Shown here: piece by piece, positions 44,614 to 51,927 of the stretch
Numbering within the stretch: the stretch's first letter is position 1
How the letters are laid out: each line of letters begins with the position of its first letter
Assembly (NCBI GenBank): GCA_964473745.1
Contig: CAYYQE010000001.1
Span: forward strand, 43,944 to 107,943
Reading direction: 5' to 3'
Source: JABJMC01 sp964473745
GTDB lineage: Bacteria; Patescibacteriota; Gracilibacteria; UBA1369; UBA12473
DNA length: 64,000 nucleotides
Program-made: the position numbers and the translations under genes
The notes under the pieces: model-generated
The model's input: the letters and a program-made list of their open reading frames with translations, nothing else
What the model was told of the DNA's origin: nothing
The model's database searches: none

Positions 44614-45375
44614 ATGACCTTCCTCCAAGCCCTTTTTCTCGGAATTATTCAGGGAATCACCGAATTTCTACCGATTTCCTCTTCGGGACACCTCGTGCTT
44701 TTAGAGTCGATTTTTGGATTAGAAATAGAAACGCTAAAGGGTTTTGATGTGGTATTGCACTTGGGGAGTCTAGTCGCGATTGTGATTTATTTTTGGGATG
44801 ATTTGTGGGGATTACTCAAGAACCGACGTCTGCTGGGCTACATTGTGCTCGCTACAATTCCCGCTGTGATTGTGGGATTTACCATGGAAGACTGGCTCGA
44901 TCATGTTTTTCGGGATCCAAAGGTTGTGTTATTCATGTTGGTCCTTCTCGCGGTATTTTTTATGGTGGCCGAAAAATTTCCACCCAAAAAAGATCGTTGG
45001 CGTTTTACGTTAAAAAACACTTTTTTGATGGGGATTGCGCAAGCTTGCGCCCTAATCCCCGGAATTTCCAGGTCTGGATCAGTAATTGGAACAGGTTTGT
45101 TGTTTGGGCTTAAGCGTGATGAGGCTGCGCGATTTGCCTTCTTATTAGGAACTCCGGCCATTGCCGGCGCCTCACTTTTAACCGGGATTCACGTGGTGCA
45201 GGGCGAGGCTCCATTGCCTTCATGGGATCTGGTTATGGTTGGATTTTTAAGCTCTGCAATTGTCGGTTATTTAAGTGTCTCTTTTTTGATGAAATTCTTA
45301 AAAAACCATAGCTTGCGGGTGTTCTCTATTTATTTGGTGGTGGCCGCGATTATTGGTGTGATTGTGCTTAATTAA
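44614..45375 (+). CDS. uppP: Undecaprenyl-diphosphatase
   Basis: A membrane phosphatase that recycles undecaprenyl pyrophosphate for cell-wall and glycan synthesis. 253 residues, about eight membrane segments. Signatures: LGIIQGITEFLPISSSGHLVL near the N-terminus and the second motif ACALIPGISRSGSVIGTGLLFGLKRDEAARFAFLL, with PxxSRSG catalytic residues. It links functionally with the murG/ftsW and exopolysaccharide genes in the window. Confidence 0.96.
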   Translation: MTFLQALFLGIIQGITEFLPISSSGHLVLLESIFGLEIETLKGFDVVLHLGSLVAIVIYFWDDLWGLLKNRRLLGYIVLATIPAVIVGFTMEDWLDHVFRDPKVVLFMLVLLAVFFMVAEKFPPKKDRWRFTLKNTFLMGIAQACALIPGISRSGSVIGTGLLFGLKRDEAARFAFLLGTPAIAGASLLTGIHVVQGEAPLPSWDLVMVGFLSSAIVGYLSVSFLMKFLKNHSLRVFSIYLVVAAIIGVIVLN

Positions 45376-45385
45376 CACTCCTTAA

Positions 45386-45414
45386 TTGACTGATCTCAGG
45401 AACAGGCCTACAAT
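45386..45414 (+). promoter_or_regulatory. Promoter of lemA-htpX
   Basis: TTGACT, 17-base spacer, TACAAT, with transcription starting about 30 bases before lemA. Confidence 0.8.
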
Positions 45415-45449
45415 TTGAGGCGAGTTTTCTAATCTTTAAACAAATAATT

Positions 45450-46151
45450 ATGGAAGAAGTTCTTGAAGTTCCAGCCGAAGTGGTTGCCGTTGAATCTCCA
45501 CTCGAAACCGTTCCTGTTGAAACCACTCCAGTCGAAGCTGATCCGGTTGAAGCCGTCATGGATGTTGCCGCTACAGCTGGTGGCGGATTTGGGATTGGCA
45601 CAATCGTGTTAATCGTTGTTGGGGTTGTGCTAGCTTGGCTAGCTTTTACTTATAATGGTTTGGTTCGCCTTCGCCTTCGTGTCAAAGAGGCTTGGGCTGA
45701 CATTGAAGTTCAATTAAAACGTCGTTATAACCTTATTCCTAATTTGATTGAAACTGTTAAAGGATACATGACTCATGAGCGAGAAACTTTAGAAAACGTT
45801 ACCAAAGCCCGGACCGCCGCGATTGGCAATAGCGGAACCCCCGCTGAACAAGGGCAAACCGAGAACATGTTGGCTGGGGCGCTTAAAACTTTGTTTGCAG
45901 TAGCTGAAAACTATCCAGATTTAAAGGCTAATCAAAACTTTTTAGAACTTCAGCGTGAATTAACCGATACTGAAGATAAAATTCAGGCTGCTCGGCGTTT
46001 TCACAACGGAAATGTTCGTAACTACAATACCAAGGTTCAGCTTTTCCCAGTGAATTTGGTGGCTGGATTGCTTGGGTTTAAAGAAGAGTCTTTCTTTGAA
46101 GTTGAAAATGAGAAAGAACGCGAAAATGTAAAAGTAGACTTTAAAAACTAG
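45450..46151 (+). CDS. lemA: LemA family protein with acidic N-terminal extension
   Basis: 233 residues. An unusual Glu/Val/Pro-rich leader (residues 1-40, VEVP-type repeats such as ETVPVETTPVEADPVEA) precedes the membrane segment GTIVLIVVGVVLAWLAFTYNGLV. The LemA core follows: VKEAWADIEVQLKRRYNLIPNLIETVKGYMTHERETLENVTKAR, then QRELTDTEDKIQAARRFHNGNVRNYNTKVQLFPVNLVA. It forms a two-gene operon with htpX (two-base gap), a common arrangement. Confidence 0.94.
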   Translation: MEEVLEVPAEVVAVESPLETVPVETTPVEADPVEAVMDVAATAGGGFGIGTIVLIVVGVVLAWLAFTYNGLVRLRLRVKEAWADIEVQLKRRYNLIPNLIETVKGYMTHERETLENVTKARTAAIGNSGTPAEQGQTENMLAGALKTLFAVAENYPDLKANQNFLELQRELTDTEDKIQAARRFHNGNVRNYNTKVQLFPVNLVAGLLGFKEESFFEVENEKERENVKVDFKN

Positions 46152-46153
46152 GT

Positions 46154-47053
46154 ATGGCGCTCACTTATACCGAAATTGCCAAGAATAAGAGGCGATCCTG
46201 GCTGCTCATGTTTGTTTTTGTCGGACTATTAATAGTGGTCGGATATGTGATGGGCGAGGTCATGGAGCCTGGAGCAGGGGTTGTGGGACTTATTTTAACT
46301 GCTGTTTTTGCTGTCATTTGGGCGCTTGTTACCTATTATCAGGGAGCTAAAATCACTCTTCGGGCTAGCCAGGCCAAGCCAATTGAAAAAAGAGACAATC
46401 GAGAGCTTTATAATTTAGTTGAAAATTTAAGTATTGCGGCGGGGTTACCAACTCCCAAAATTTATGTAATTAAATCTGCGGCTATGAACGCTTTTGCTAC
46501 TGGACGTGACCCAAATCACGCGGCGGTAGCAGTTACAACAGGTTTAATAGACAAGTTAAACAAAAACGAACTCGAAGGGGTGATTGCCCATGAGCTTTCG
46601 CATATTGGGAATTTTGATATTCGCTTAATGATGATTGTTACGGCCTTAGCTGGAGTGATTATGATTATGAGCGATGTTTTTTTAAGATGGACTTTTTATA
46701 GTAGGGGAGGAGGGCGCCGGGATGGGCGAGTGCAGTTGGCACTTTTGCTCGTCGGCGTTTTGCTGATTGTTTTTGCTCCTCTTTTTGCGACGCTCATCAG
46801 ATTGGCGATCTCCCGCAAGCGTGAATATTTAGCCGACGCGTCCGGCGCCCTCCTTACCCGTTACCCCGAGGGCCTAGCCAGTGCTTTGAAAAAAATCTCT
46901 CAGGACCATACTCCGGCCCATTTTGCTACGAAGGGCACTGCGCATCTCTACATTTCGAATCCACTTAAAGCCGGAACATGGTCTAAATGGTTTTCTACGC
47001 ACCCACCAATTAAGGAAAGAATTGCTCAATTACATGCCATGAATTTGGGGTAG
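46154..47053 (+). CDS. htpX: M48-family membrane zinc protease HtpX
   Basis: 299 residues with four hydrophobic segments. The zinc site is HELSH (residues 146-150) within ELEGVIAHELSHIGNFDIR. The third ligand Glu is in SRKREYLADASGALLTRYPEGLASAL. It probably degrades misfolded membrane proteins. The C-terminal STHPPIKERIAQLHAM is a family signature. Confidence 0.95.
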   Translation: MALTYTEIAKNKRRSWLLMFVFVGLLIVVGYVMGEVMEPGAGVVGLILTAVFAVIWALVTYYQGAKITLRASQAKPIEKRDNRELYNLVENLSIAAGLPTPKIYVIKSAAMNAFATGRDPNHAAVAVTTGLIDKLNKNELEGVIAHELSHIGNFDIRLMMIVTALAGVIMIMSDVFLRWTFYSRGGGRRDGRVQLALLLVGVLLIVFAPLFATLIRLAISRKREYLADASGALLTRYPEGLASALKKISQDHTPAHFATKGTAHLYISNPLKAGTWSKWFSTHPPIKERIAQLHAMNLG

Positions 47054-47231
47054 AGACAGGTCCTAATTGAGCGGCAAAAAGGCACTTTTTTGTGAACCCA
47101 AAAATCCCCTCAAAACCCATGTCAACATTTTTGTTATAAAAATAGTTCGACAAATAGCAGGTTTAATAGCAATGTTGTTAAAAAATAATTACACAACAAG
47201 CTTGACTTTTAGCAACCTGTGTGGCATGTTG

Positions 47232-47251
47232 AGTGTGGATTAATCCACACT
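47232..47251. promoter_or_regulatory. 20-base perfect palindrome upstream of the DUF4112 gene
   Basis: AGTGTGGATT followed by its exact complement AATCCACACT, centred 30 bases before the ATG at 47272. A TTGACT lies about 30 bases upstream (47203-47208), but no good -10 is spaced from it. There is no T-tract, so an operator fits better than a terminator. Confidence 0.45.
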
Positions 47252-47271
47252 ACTCTTTAACCCCCTACATC

Positions 47272-48141
47272 ATGGCTACACCACATGGTTATGCCGCTGC
47301 GGAGGCAGCGCCCATCCCACGGCTGCAAGCCTATTGCGAGGCTCCAGCCCCGTTCCCTGGTCAGGGGGACGAGCTCCTGGCGGATGACACCGCTCCGGAT
47401 TATCCTTTGAACGTCTACATGCAGGCGTTCCACAACGAGATCCCTGGAGCTGACTATCAGCCTGAGGAGCAAGAGGAAACTCCTGGTGCTACACCGGAAG
47501 GACCTTATCCAGGTGCCGTGGAAGCGGCTCCGGAAGAAGTCCCAGCCGAACTTGCGCATCAACAAGAGTTGACTCGCATCAAGACTCTAGCTGCTTTGAC
47601 TCCAGAGCAAATTCACGCGATGACCGAGGAAGAAAAAGCTTTGCTAAGAGAAGATCTTGAAGCTGCGCTTAAAACCGCTACCACGGTCGAAGCCCGCGTT
47701 CGCATCGTCGCTAGGTATATGGATGTCTATATGCTTAAACCAGCTATCGCTACTGCTTTCCCAGTTATAGGTGATGTTGGAATGACGGTTGGGAACGGAA
47801 TCTATCAGCTTTGGGAGGCCCACAACACCGATCTTGGAGCCTGGGATATGGCTAAGATCGTAGCCTACCAAGCGGCTGATGCTGCGGTAGGTGCCACTCC
47901 CGTAATAGGTGACGTTGCAGACTTCATATTCCCGGCCAATGTACTTGGAGCCAAACTATTCAAAGACCAAGTCAAAAGACTTGCTGAAAATGCTCGCGCG
48001 GCTGGAGTACCAGAAGAAACTGTCCAACGAATGCTTGATGATGCTGACCTATTTGTTGAGAGATGGGATATCTGGCAACACATAAAGCCTTTCCTTCAAG
48101 GCAAAGAGGACGAACCTCGTCAAGTACCAGCTGAAGCTTAA
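47272..48141 (+). CDS. DUF4112-like protein
   Basis: 289 residues. The N-terminal 95 residues are Ala/Pro/Glu-rich low complexity. The C-terminal half contains two ordered P-V-I-G-D repeats, AFPVIGDVGMTVGNGIYQLWEAH and AVGATPVIGDVADFIFPANVLGAKLFK, which match the DUF4112 pattern (two PxxGD loops with small-residue helices, ending in an NxxxxKLF block). These hydrophobic helices probably embed in or lie on the membrane. The start is the ATG of MATPHGYAAAEAAP; an upstream GTG is within the leader region. The function is unknown. Confidence 0.75.
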   Translation: MATPHGYAAAEAAPIPRLQAYCEAPAPFPGQGDELLADDTAPDYPLNVYMQAFHNEIPGADYQPEEQEETPGATPEGPYPGAVEAAPEEVPAELAHQQELTRIKTLAALTPEQIHAMTEEEKALLREDLEAALKTATTVEARVRIVARYMDVYMLKPAIATAFPVIGDVGMTVGNGIYQLWEAHNTDLGAWDMAKIVAYQAADAAVGATPVIGDVADFIFPANVLGAKLFKDQVKRLAENARAAGVPEETVQRMLDDADLFVERWDIWQHIKPFLQGKEDEPRQVPAEA

Positions 48142-48220
48142 AACTACGGTTGAAAGAGGGCCTTAAGATCGGGCATGGTCTTGGGGCCCTCACCCTCTCG
48201 CAAAAAGACACCAATAAAAA

Positions 48221-48266
48221 TTGACAAAGGGCTGGATTTCTACTATAAATAGATCCAGCCTTTTTT
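48221..48266 (+). promoter_or_regulatory. Promoter embedded in a terminator-like hairpin
   Basis: TTGACA (48221-48226), 17-base spacer, TATAAA (48244-48249): an excellent promoter for the gene at 48285. The same bases form a hairpin, GGCTGGAT (48230-48237) with ATCCAGCC (48253-48260) followed by TTTTTT, which looks like the terminator of the DUF4112 gene. The -10 box lies in the loop. Confidence 0.8.
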
Positions 48267-48284
48267 AATTAACAAAAACAATTC

Positions 48285-48749
48285 ATGATCGGATCCACAT
48301 CAGTCCTCGGATCCACCCCAAACCCTCCATCTCTAGAGCAAGTTCAAGCTGAATACATTCAGTCACGTGCTTGTGATTATCGGATTGCTATTAACGAAAT
48401 CCTAAGAGCTTGGGCTAGCCTAGCAGAAGAGAATGTTTTACCTGATTTTGCAGAATTAACTTCCATTCATAGATTGCCTTTTGGGTTGCCACAACTCCTG
48501 CTTAGAGGGATGTTTGAGCGCGTTCAACTCCCAGATCGTGATCCCGTTACTGGAGACCGTGATCGACGGAGTACAGAGGATGTTATGAAAGATGAGTTAG
48601 AGATTGAGGCGGCCTTTGTTGCTCTATCTGAAATTTTTCCAAACGCCAAAATAAGACAAGTGGATATAGCCTTAGGTACGCTTGTAGATGGAGCTGGATT
48701 TGCAGAAAAACTAGCTCCATTTATTAAAGTCATGAATGCAGATCAATAA
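48285..48749 (+). CDS. Uncharacterised protein
   Basis: 154 residues, family not recognised. Soluble and mostly helical; the first 25 residues are Ser/Pro-rich. The segment AFVALSEIFPNAKIRQVDIAL recalls the QLFPKAHI block of the tandem orphans at 39594/40425, but the match is too short to claim homology. It has its own strong promoter. Confidence 0.6.
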   Translation: MIGSTSVLGSTPNPPSLEQVQAEYIQSRACDYRIAINEILRAWASLAEENVLPDFAELTSIHRLPFGLPQLLLRGMFERVQLPDRDPVTGDRDRRSTEDVMKDELEIEAAFVALSEIFPNAKIRQVDIALGTLVDGAGFAEKLAPFIKVMNADQ

Positions 48750-48825
48750 ATTTCCCCTCGACAAAAACCACTATTTCATGGTATTTAATAGCTAAATAAA
48801 CTTATTTTTAGCTTTCTTCTAAAAA

Positions 48826-49848
48826 ATGACTTCCACAAATATACAAGACTATCGCATAGCCACCATGGGAAGCCACACCGCTCTTCAGATTCTCAAAGGG
48901 GCTAAAGACGAGGGGTTTAAAACCTTATGCGTGGTCACTCCAAAAACCCGCAAAGTTTACGAACACTACGGCCTCGCCGACGAATTCATTGAAATCGAGA
49001 GTTACGACAAATTCTGTGATATCGAACAAGAATTAATCGACAAAAACTGCATTGCGATTCCACACGGCTCTTTTGTGAGTTATTTAGGTCACGAATGCAT
49101 GAAAAACTTAAAATGCATGCACTACGGCACCAAAGGAATCCTAGAATGGGAATCAGACCGCACCATGGAACGCCAATGGCTCCTTAAGGCCGGCCTCAAA
49201 CTGCCTAAGATTTTCAAAACCCCCGAAGAAATTGACCGCGCTGTAATTATTAAATTCCACGGAGCCAAAGGAGGCTCCGGTTATTTTATTGCTAATAATC
49301 CCAAAGAGTTTTACGAAGGACTTGAAAAATATGGCCGCGACGATGATTACGTTATTCAGGAATACATTGTGGGAGTGCCCATGTACGTACACTATTTCTA
49401 TTCCCCACTCACCAAGGAGCTCGAAATCATGAGTTTTGATAAACGATACGAATCCAACGCTGATTCTATTGGACGAATTGCGGCTCGTGACCAGCTCGCA
49501 GCTGATATTCAAACCAGTTACACTATTACCGGGAATATTCCGATTGTGGTTCGCGAATCTTTATTACCAAGCTTATATGAAATGGGTGAAAACACGGTCA
49601 AAACCTCCAAGGAGTTGGTTGGTGATGGGCTATTTGGGCCGTTTTGTTTAGAGGGAATTATGGACACCAATTTGAATTTTTATGTTTTTGAAATTTCTGC
49701 TCGAATTGTCGCTGGGACCAATCCGTTTGTGAACGGTTCTCCTTATACCGCTCTTCGCTATGATGAGCCCATGTCCACTGGCCGGCGTTTAGCTCGTGAT
49801 ATTAAGCAGGGTATTGAAAGTGGGCAATTAGAAAAAATACTTGGTTAA
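48826..49848 (+). CDS. purP: Formate-dependent FAICAR synthetase (archaeal-type PurP), copy 1
   Basis: An ATP-grasp enzyme that formylates AICAR with free formate and ATP, without folate. 340 residues, close to archaeal PurP (about 360). Signatures: IATMGSHTALQILKGAKDEGFKTLCV at the N-terminus, IPHGSFVSYLG, the ATP-grasp Lys strand AVIIKFHGAKGGSGYFIA, DYVIQEYIVGVPMYVHYFYSPL, GPFCLEGIMDTNLNFYVFEISARIVAGTN (metal-binding Glu) and YGEPM-like DEPMSTGRRLARDI. It is the first gene of purP-HD-purP. It is rare in bacteria and here coexists with purH. Confidence 0.9.
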   Translation: MTSTNIQDYRIATMGSHTALQILKGAKDEGFKTLCVVTPKTRKVYEHYGLADEFIEIESYDKFCDIEQELIDKNCIAIPHGSFVSYLGHECMKNLKCMHYGTKGILEWESDRTMERQWLLKAGLKLPKIFKTPEEIDRAVIIKFHGAKGGSGYFIANNPKEFYEGLEKYGRDDDYVIQEYIVGVPMYVHYFYSPLTKELEIMSFDKRYESNADSIGRIAARDQLAADIQTSYTITGNIPIVVRESLLPSLYEMGENTVKTSKELVGDGLFGPFCLEGIMDTNLNFYVFEISARIVAGTNPFVNGSPYTALRYDEPMSTGRRLARDIKQGIESGQLEKILG

Positions 49849-49858
49849 CTTCTTTTTT

Positions 49859-50395
49859 ATGGATTATGAACAAGCACACCAAATAATGGTGGATAACTTG
49901 AAAAACCCCAATATGCATAAGCATTGTTACGCGGTCGAAGCCGCCATGCGTGCCTACGCCTGTCATTTTAACGAGGACGAAGAAACCTGGGCTGTGGCTG
50001 GAATTTTGCATGATTTTGATTATGAAAAATGGCCTGAAGAACATCCAGCCAAAGGCGAACCTCTTCTTCAAGAAATGGACGTCCCCCCAGAAATCATTCA
50101 AGCAATCCAGGAGCACGGTTATATCCCGGCAGAGTCGTTAATGGGCAAGGCCTTAAAAGCCGTTGATCGCTTAACCGGCCTTATTACGGCCGTGGCCTTA
50201 GTCCGTCCCGACAAAAAAATACAAGAAGTTAAAGTAAAGTCCGTAAAGAAAAAAATGAAGGACAAACGATTTGCCGCCCAGATTGATCGCGATGATTTAC
50301 GCGCTTGCGCCGAGGACCTGGGAGTTCCTTTTGAGGAGCACGTGGAGATTGTTTTGGGTGCAATGAAATCTATTTCTGATAAACTAGGCTTATGA
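49859..50395 (+). CDS. HD-domain phosphohydrolase
   Basis: 178 residues. The HD metal site: NMHKHCYAVEAAMRAYA (first His), AGILHDFDYEKWPEEH (HD doublet) and EHGYIPAES, with D in KAVDRLTGLITA. The His-HD-(H)-Asp order is that of HDIG-type hydrolases acting on nucleotides or phosphoesters. It lies between the two purP genes, 10 bases after the first, and overlaps the second by ATGA, so a role in purine nucleotide metabolism is plausible but unproven. The start is the ATG of MDYEQAHQIM. Confidence 0.88.
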   Translation: MDYEQAHQIMVDNLKNPNMHKHCYAVEAAMRAYACHFNEDEETWAVAGILHDFDYEKWPEEHPAKGEPLLQEMDVPPEIIQAIQEHGYIPAESLMGKALKAVDRLTGLITAVALVRPDKKIQEVKVKSVKKKMKDKRFAAQIDRDDLRACAEDLGVPFEEHVEIVLGAMKSISDKLGL

Positions 50396-51525
50396 TTAAT
50401 AAACAAGATATTCAAAAAATCCTCGCAGACTATGACTTAAACAATCTCACGATTGGAGTCCTAGGAGGTCACAGCGCTCTAGATGTATCTAATGGCGCTA
50501 AAAAATACGGCTTTCGCACCGTGGCTGTTTGCCAAAAAAATCGCGCCAACACTTTTTCTAAATATTATAAAACGCGCGACAAGAAAGGCTGCATCGACGA
50601 GGTTATTTTAGTCGATAAATTTGAGGACGTCACAAATGAGGACGTTCAAAAGCAGTTACGCGAACTCAACACAGTTTTTATCCACAACCGTTATTTTTGG
50701 GTTTATTTCAATGACTTTGCGGATATTGAGGAAAAATTTAACGTTCCAATTTATGGTCTCCGCCAAGGGGTAAAACTCGAAGAACGTGATCAACCACTTA
50801 ATCAGTACCATTTGCTCGAAAAAGCCGGCATCCGGCTCCCCAAAATTTTCAGTTCACCCGCGGAAATCGACCGCCTCGTTCTAGTAAAAGTAAATGAAGC
50901 CACCCGCGGTTACGAAAGATCATTCTTTTTTGCCCGTGATGAAAAATCCTTCCAAGAAGAAGCTGCCAAAAAAGTCGCAGCTGGCGATATCACGCAAGAA
51001 GCTCTAGACAAAGCCACTATCGAAGAATATGTAGTTGGAGCGCACGTTAATCTAAACTTTTTCTATTCAGAATTAAACGACGAACTTGAGCTCATGGGAA
51101 CAGATTCCCGCCGCCAAACTGATCTCGATGGATTTTTAAGGCTCAGCGCCAAGGACCAACTCGAACTCCTGGAAACTGGCTTTAAACCCAAATTAATCGA
51201 AACCGGCCATTTTGCGGTCACCATGAAAGAATCACTCTTAGAAAAAGCCTATGATATTGGTGAAAAATTTGTAGCCACTATGAAAAAAGAAGTATCACCC
51301 GGCATGATCGGGCCATTTGCCTTGCAAGGGGCAGTTGCGGCTTACGATGGCAAAGAAGAGTTTGTGATTTTTGATGTTTCCATGCGCATCCCAGGTTCGC
51401 CCGGAACCAAGTACACTCCTTATTCCGGATACATGTACGGCGAAAGTTTTAGTTACGGCGAAAGAATTGCTATGGAAATCAAACAAGCAGTTGATGAAAA
51501 TCGACTACCCGAAATCCTTACCTAA
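50392..51525 (+). CDS. PurP-family ATP-grasp protein, copy 2
   Basis: 377 residues, paralogous to the first PurP. IGVLGGHSALDVSNGAKKYGFRTVAV aligns with its N-terminus, with PIYGLRQGVKLEERDQPLNQYHLLEKAGIRLPKIFSSPAEIDRLVLVKV, IEEYVVGAHVNLNFFYSEL, and GPFALQGAV...FVIFDVSMRIPGSPG. The His in GGHSAL and the GPFxLxG and C-terminal Arg blocks are kept, but the ATP-grasp loop is EATRGYERSFFFA rather than the Gly-rich AKGGSGYF. It may be a second FAICAR synthetase or act on another substrate, as proposed for the PurP paralogues of some archaea. Confidence 0.82.
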   Translation: MINKQDIQKILADYDLNNLTIGVLGGHSALDVSNGAKKYGFRTVAVCQKNRANTFSKYYKTRDKKGCIDEVILVDKFEDVTNEDVQKQLRELNTVFIHNRYFWVYFNDFADIEEKFNVPIYGLRQGVKLEERDQPLNQYHLLEKAGIRLPKIFSSPAEIDRLVLVKVNEATRGYERSFFFARDEKSFQEEAAKKVAAGDITQEALDKATIEEYVVGAHVNLNFFYSELNDELELMGTDSRRQTDLDGFLRLSAKDQLELLETGFKPKLIETGHFAVTMKESLLEKAYDIGEKFVATMKKEVSPGMIGPFALQGAVAAYDGKEEFVIFDVSMRIPGSPGTKYTPYSGYMYGESFSYGERIAMEIKQAVDENRLPEILT

Positions 51526-51540
51526 TAACCCATCCCAATT

Positions 51541-51906
51541 ATGGAAGAAGAACCAGGCATCATCGATTATGAGACACTTTGTGAACAAGATCCCGAACAT
51601 TGTGATTTATATATGGAAGACAAAATGAAAAGTGGCGTTTCACCAGAAACAGATATGATTGGCCCAGAAACTAGCAGTCTTGACCCGGAAATGCTCCAGT
51701 TTCTTCAGCTTATGGAGGAACCCTGGTTTCAGGCCGTATTTGTAATTGCAGTTATTTGGTCTGCGGTCTGGAAAGGGCTGGCTCTCTGGCGCGCCGCTCG
51801 GAATAGTCAGCTTTATTGGTTTATCCCTTTACTAGTAGTGAATTCTCTCGGTATTCTCGAAATAATCTATATATCTTTTTTCCAGAAGGAAAAAGACCAA
51901 AAATAA
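51541..51906 (+). CDS. DUF5652-like small membrane protein
   Basis: 121 residues. An acidic N-terminus (1-58) is followed by two membrane helices in the pattern of DUF5652: PWFQAVFVIAVIWSAVWKGLALWRAARNSQLYWFIPLLVVNSLGILEIIYISFF. This family is common in Patescibacteria; the function is unknown. It follows purP copy 2 by 15 bases. Confidence 0.8.
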   Translation: MEEEPGIIDYETLCEQDPEHCDLYMEDKMKSGVSPETDMIGPETSSLDPEMLQFLQLMEEPWFQAVFVIAVIWSAVWKGLALWRAARNSQLYWFIPLLVVNSLGILEIIYISFFQKEKDQK

Positions 51907-51927
51907 TTACCCTCTAATTTTATTATT

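Noticed and set aside
47232..47251. Palindrome considered as a Rho-independent terminator of htpX
   Set aside because: No T-tract follows, and a weak hairpin with T6 (CAAAAAG-GCA-CTTTTTTG, about 47077-47094) already lies just after htpX.
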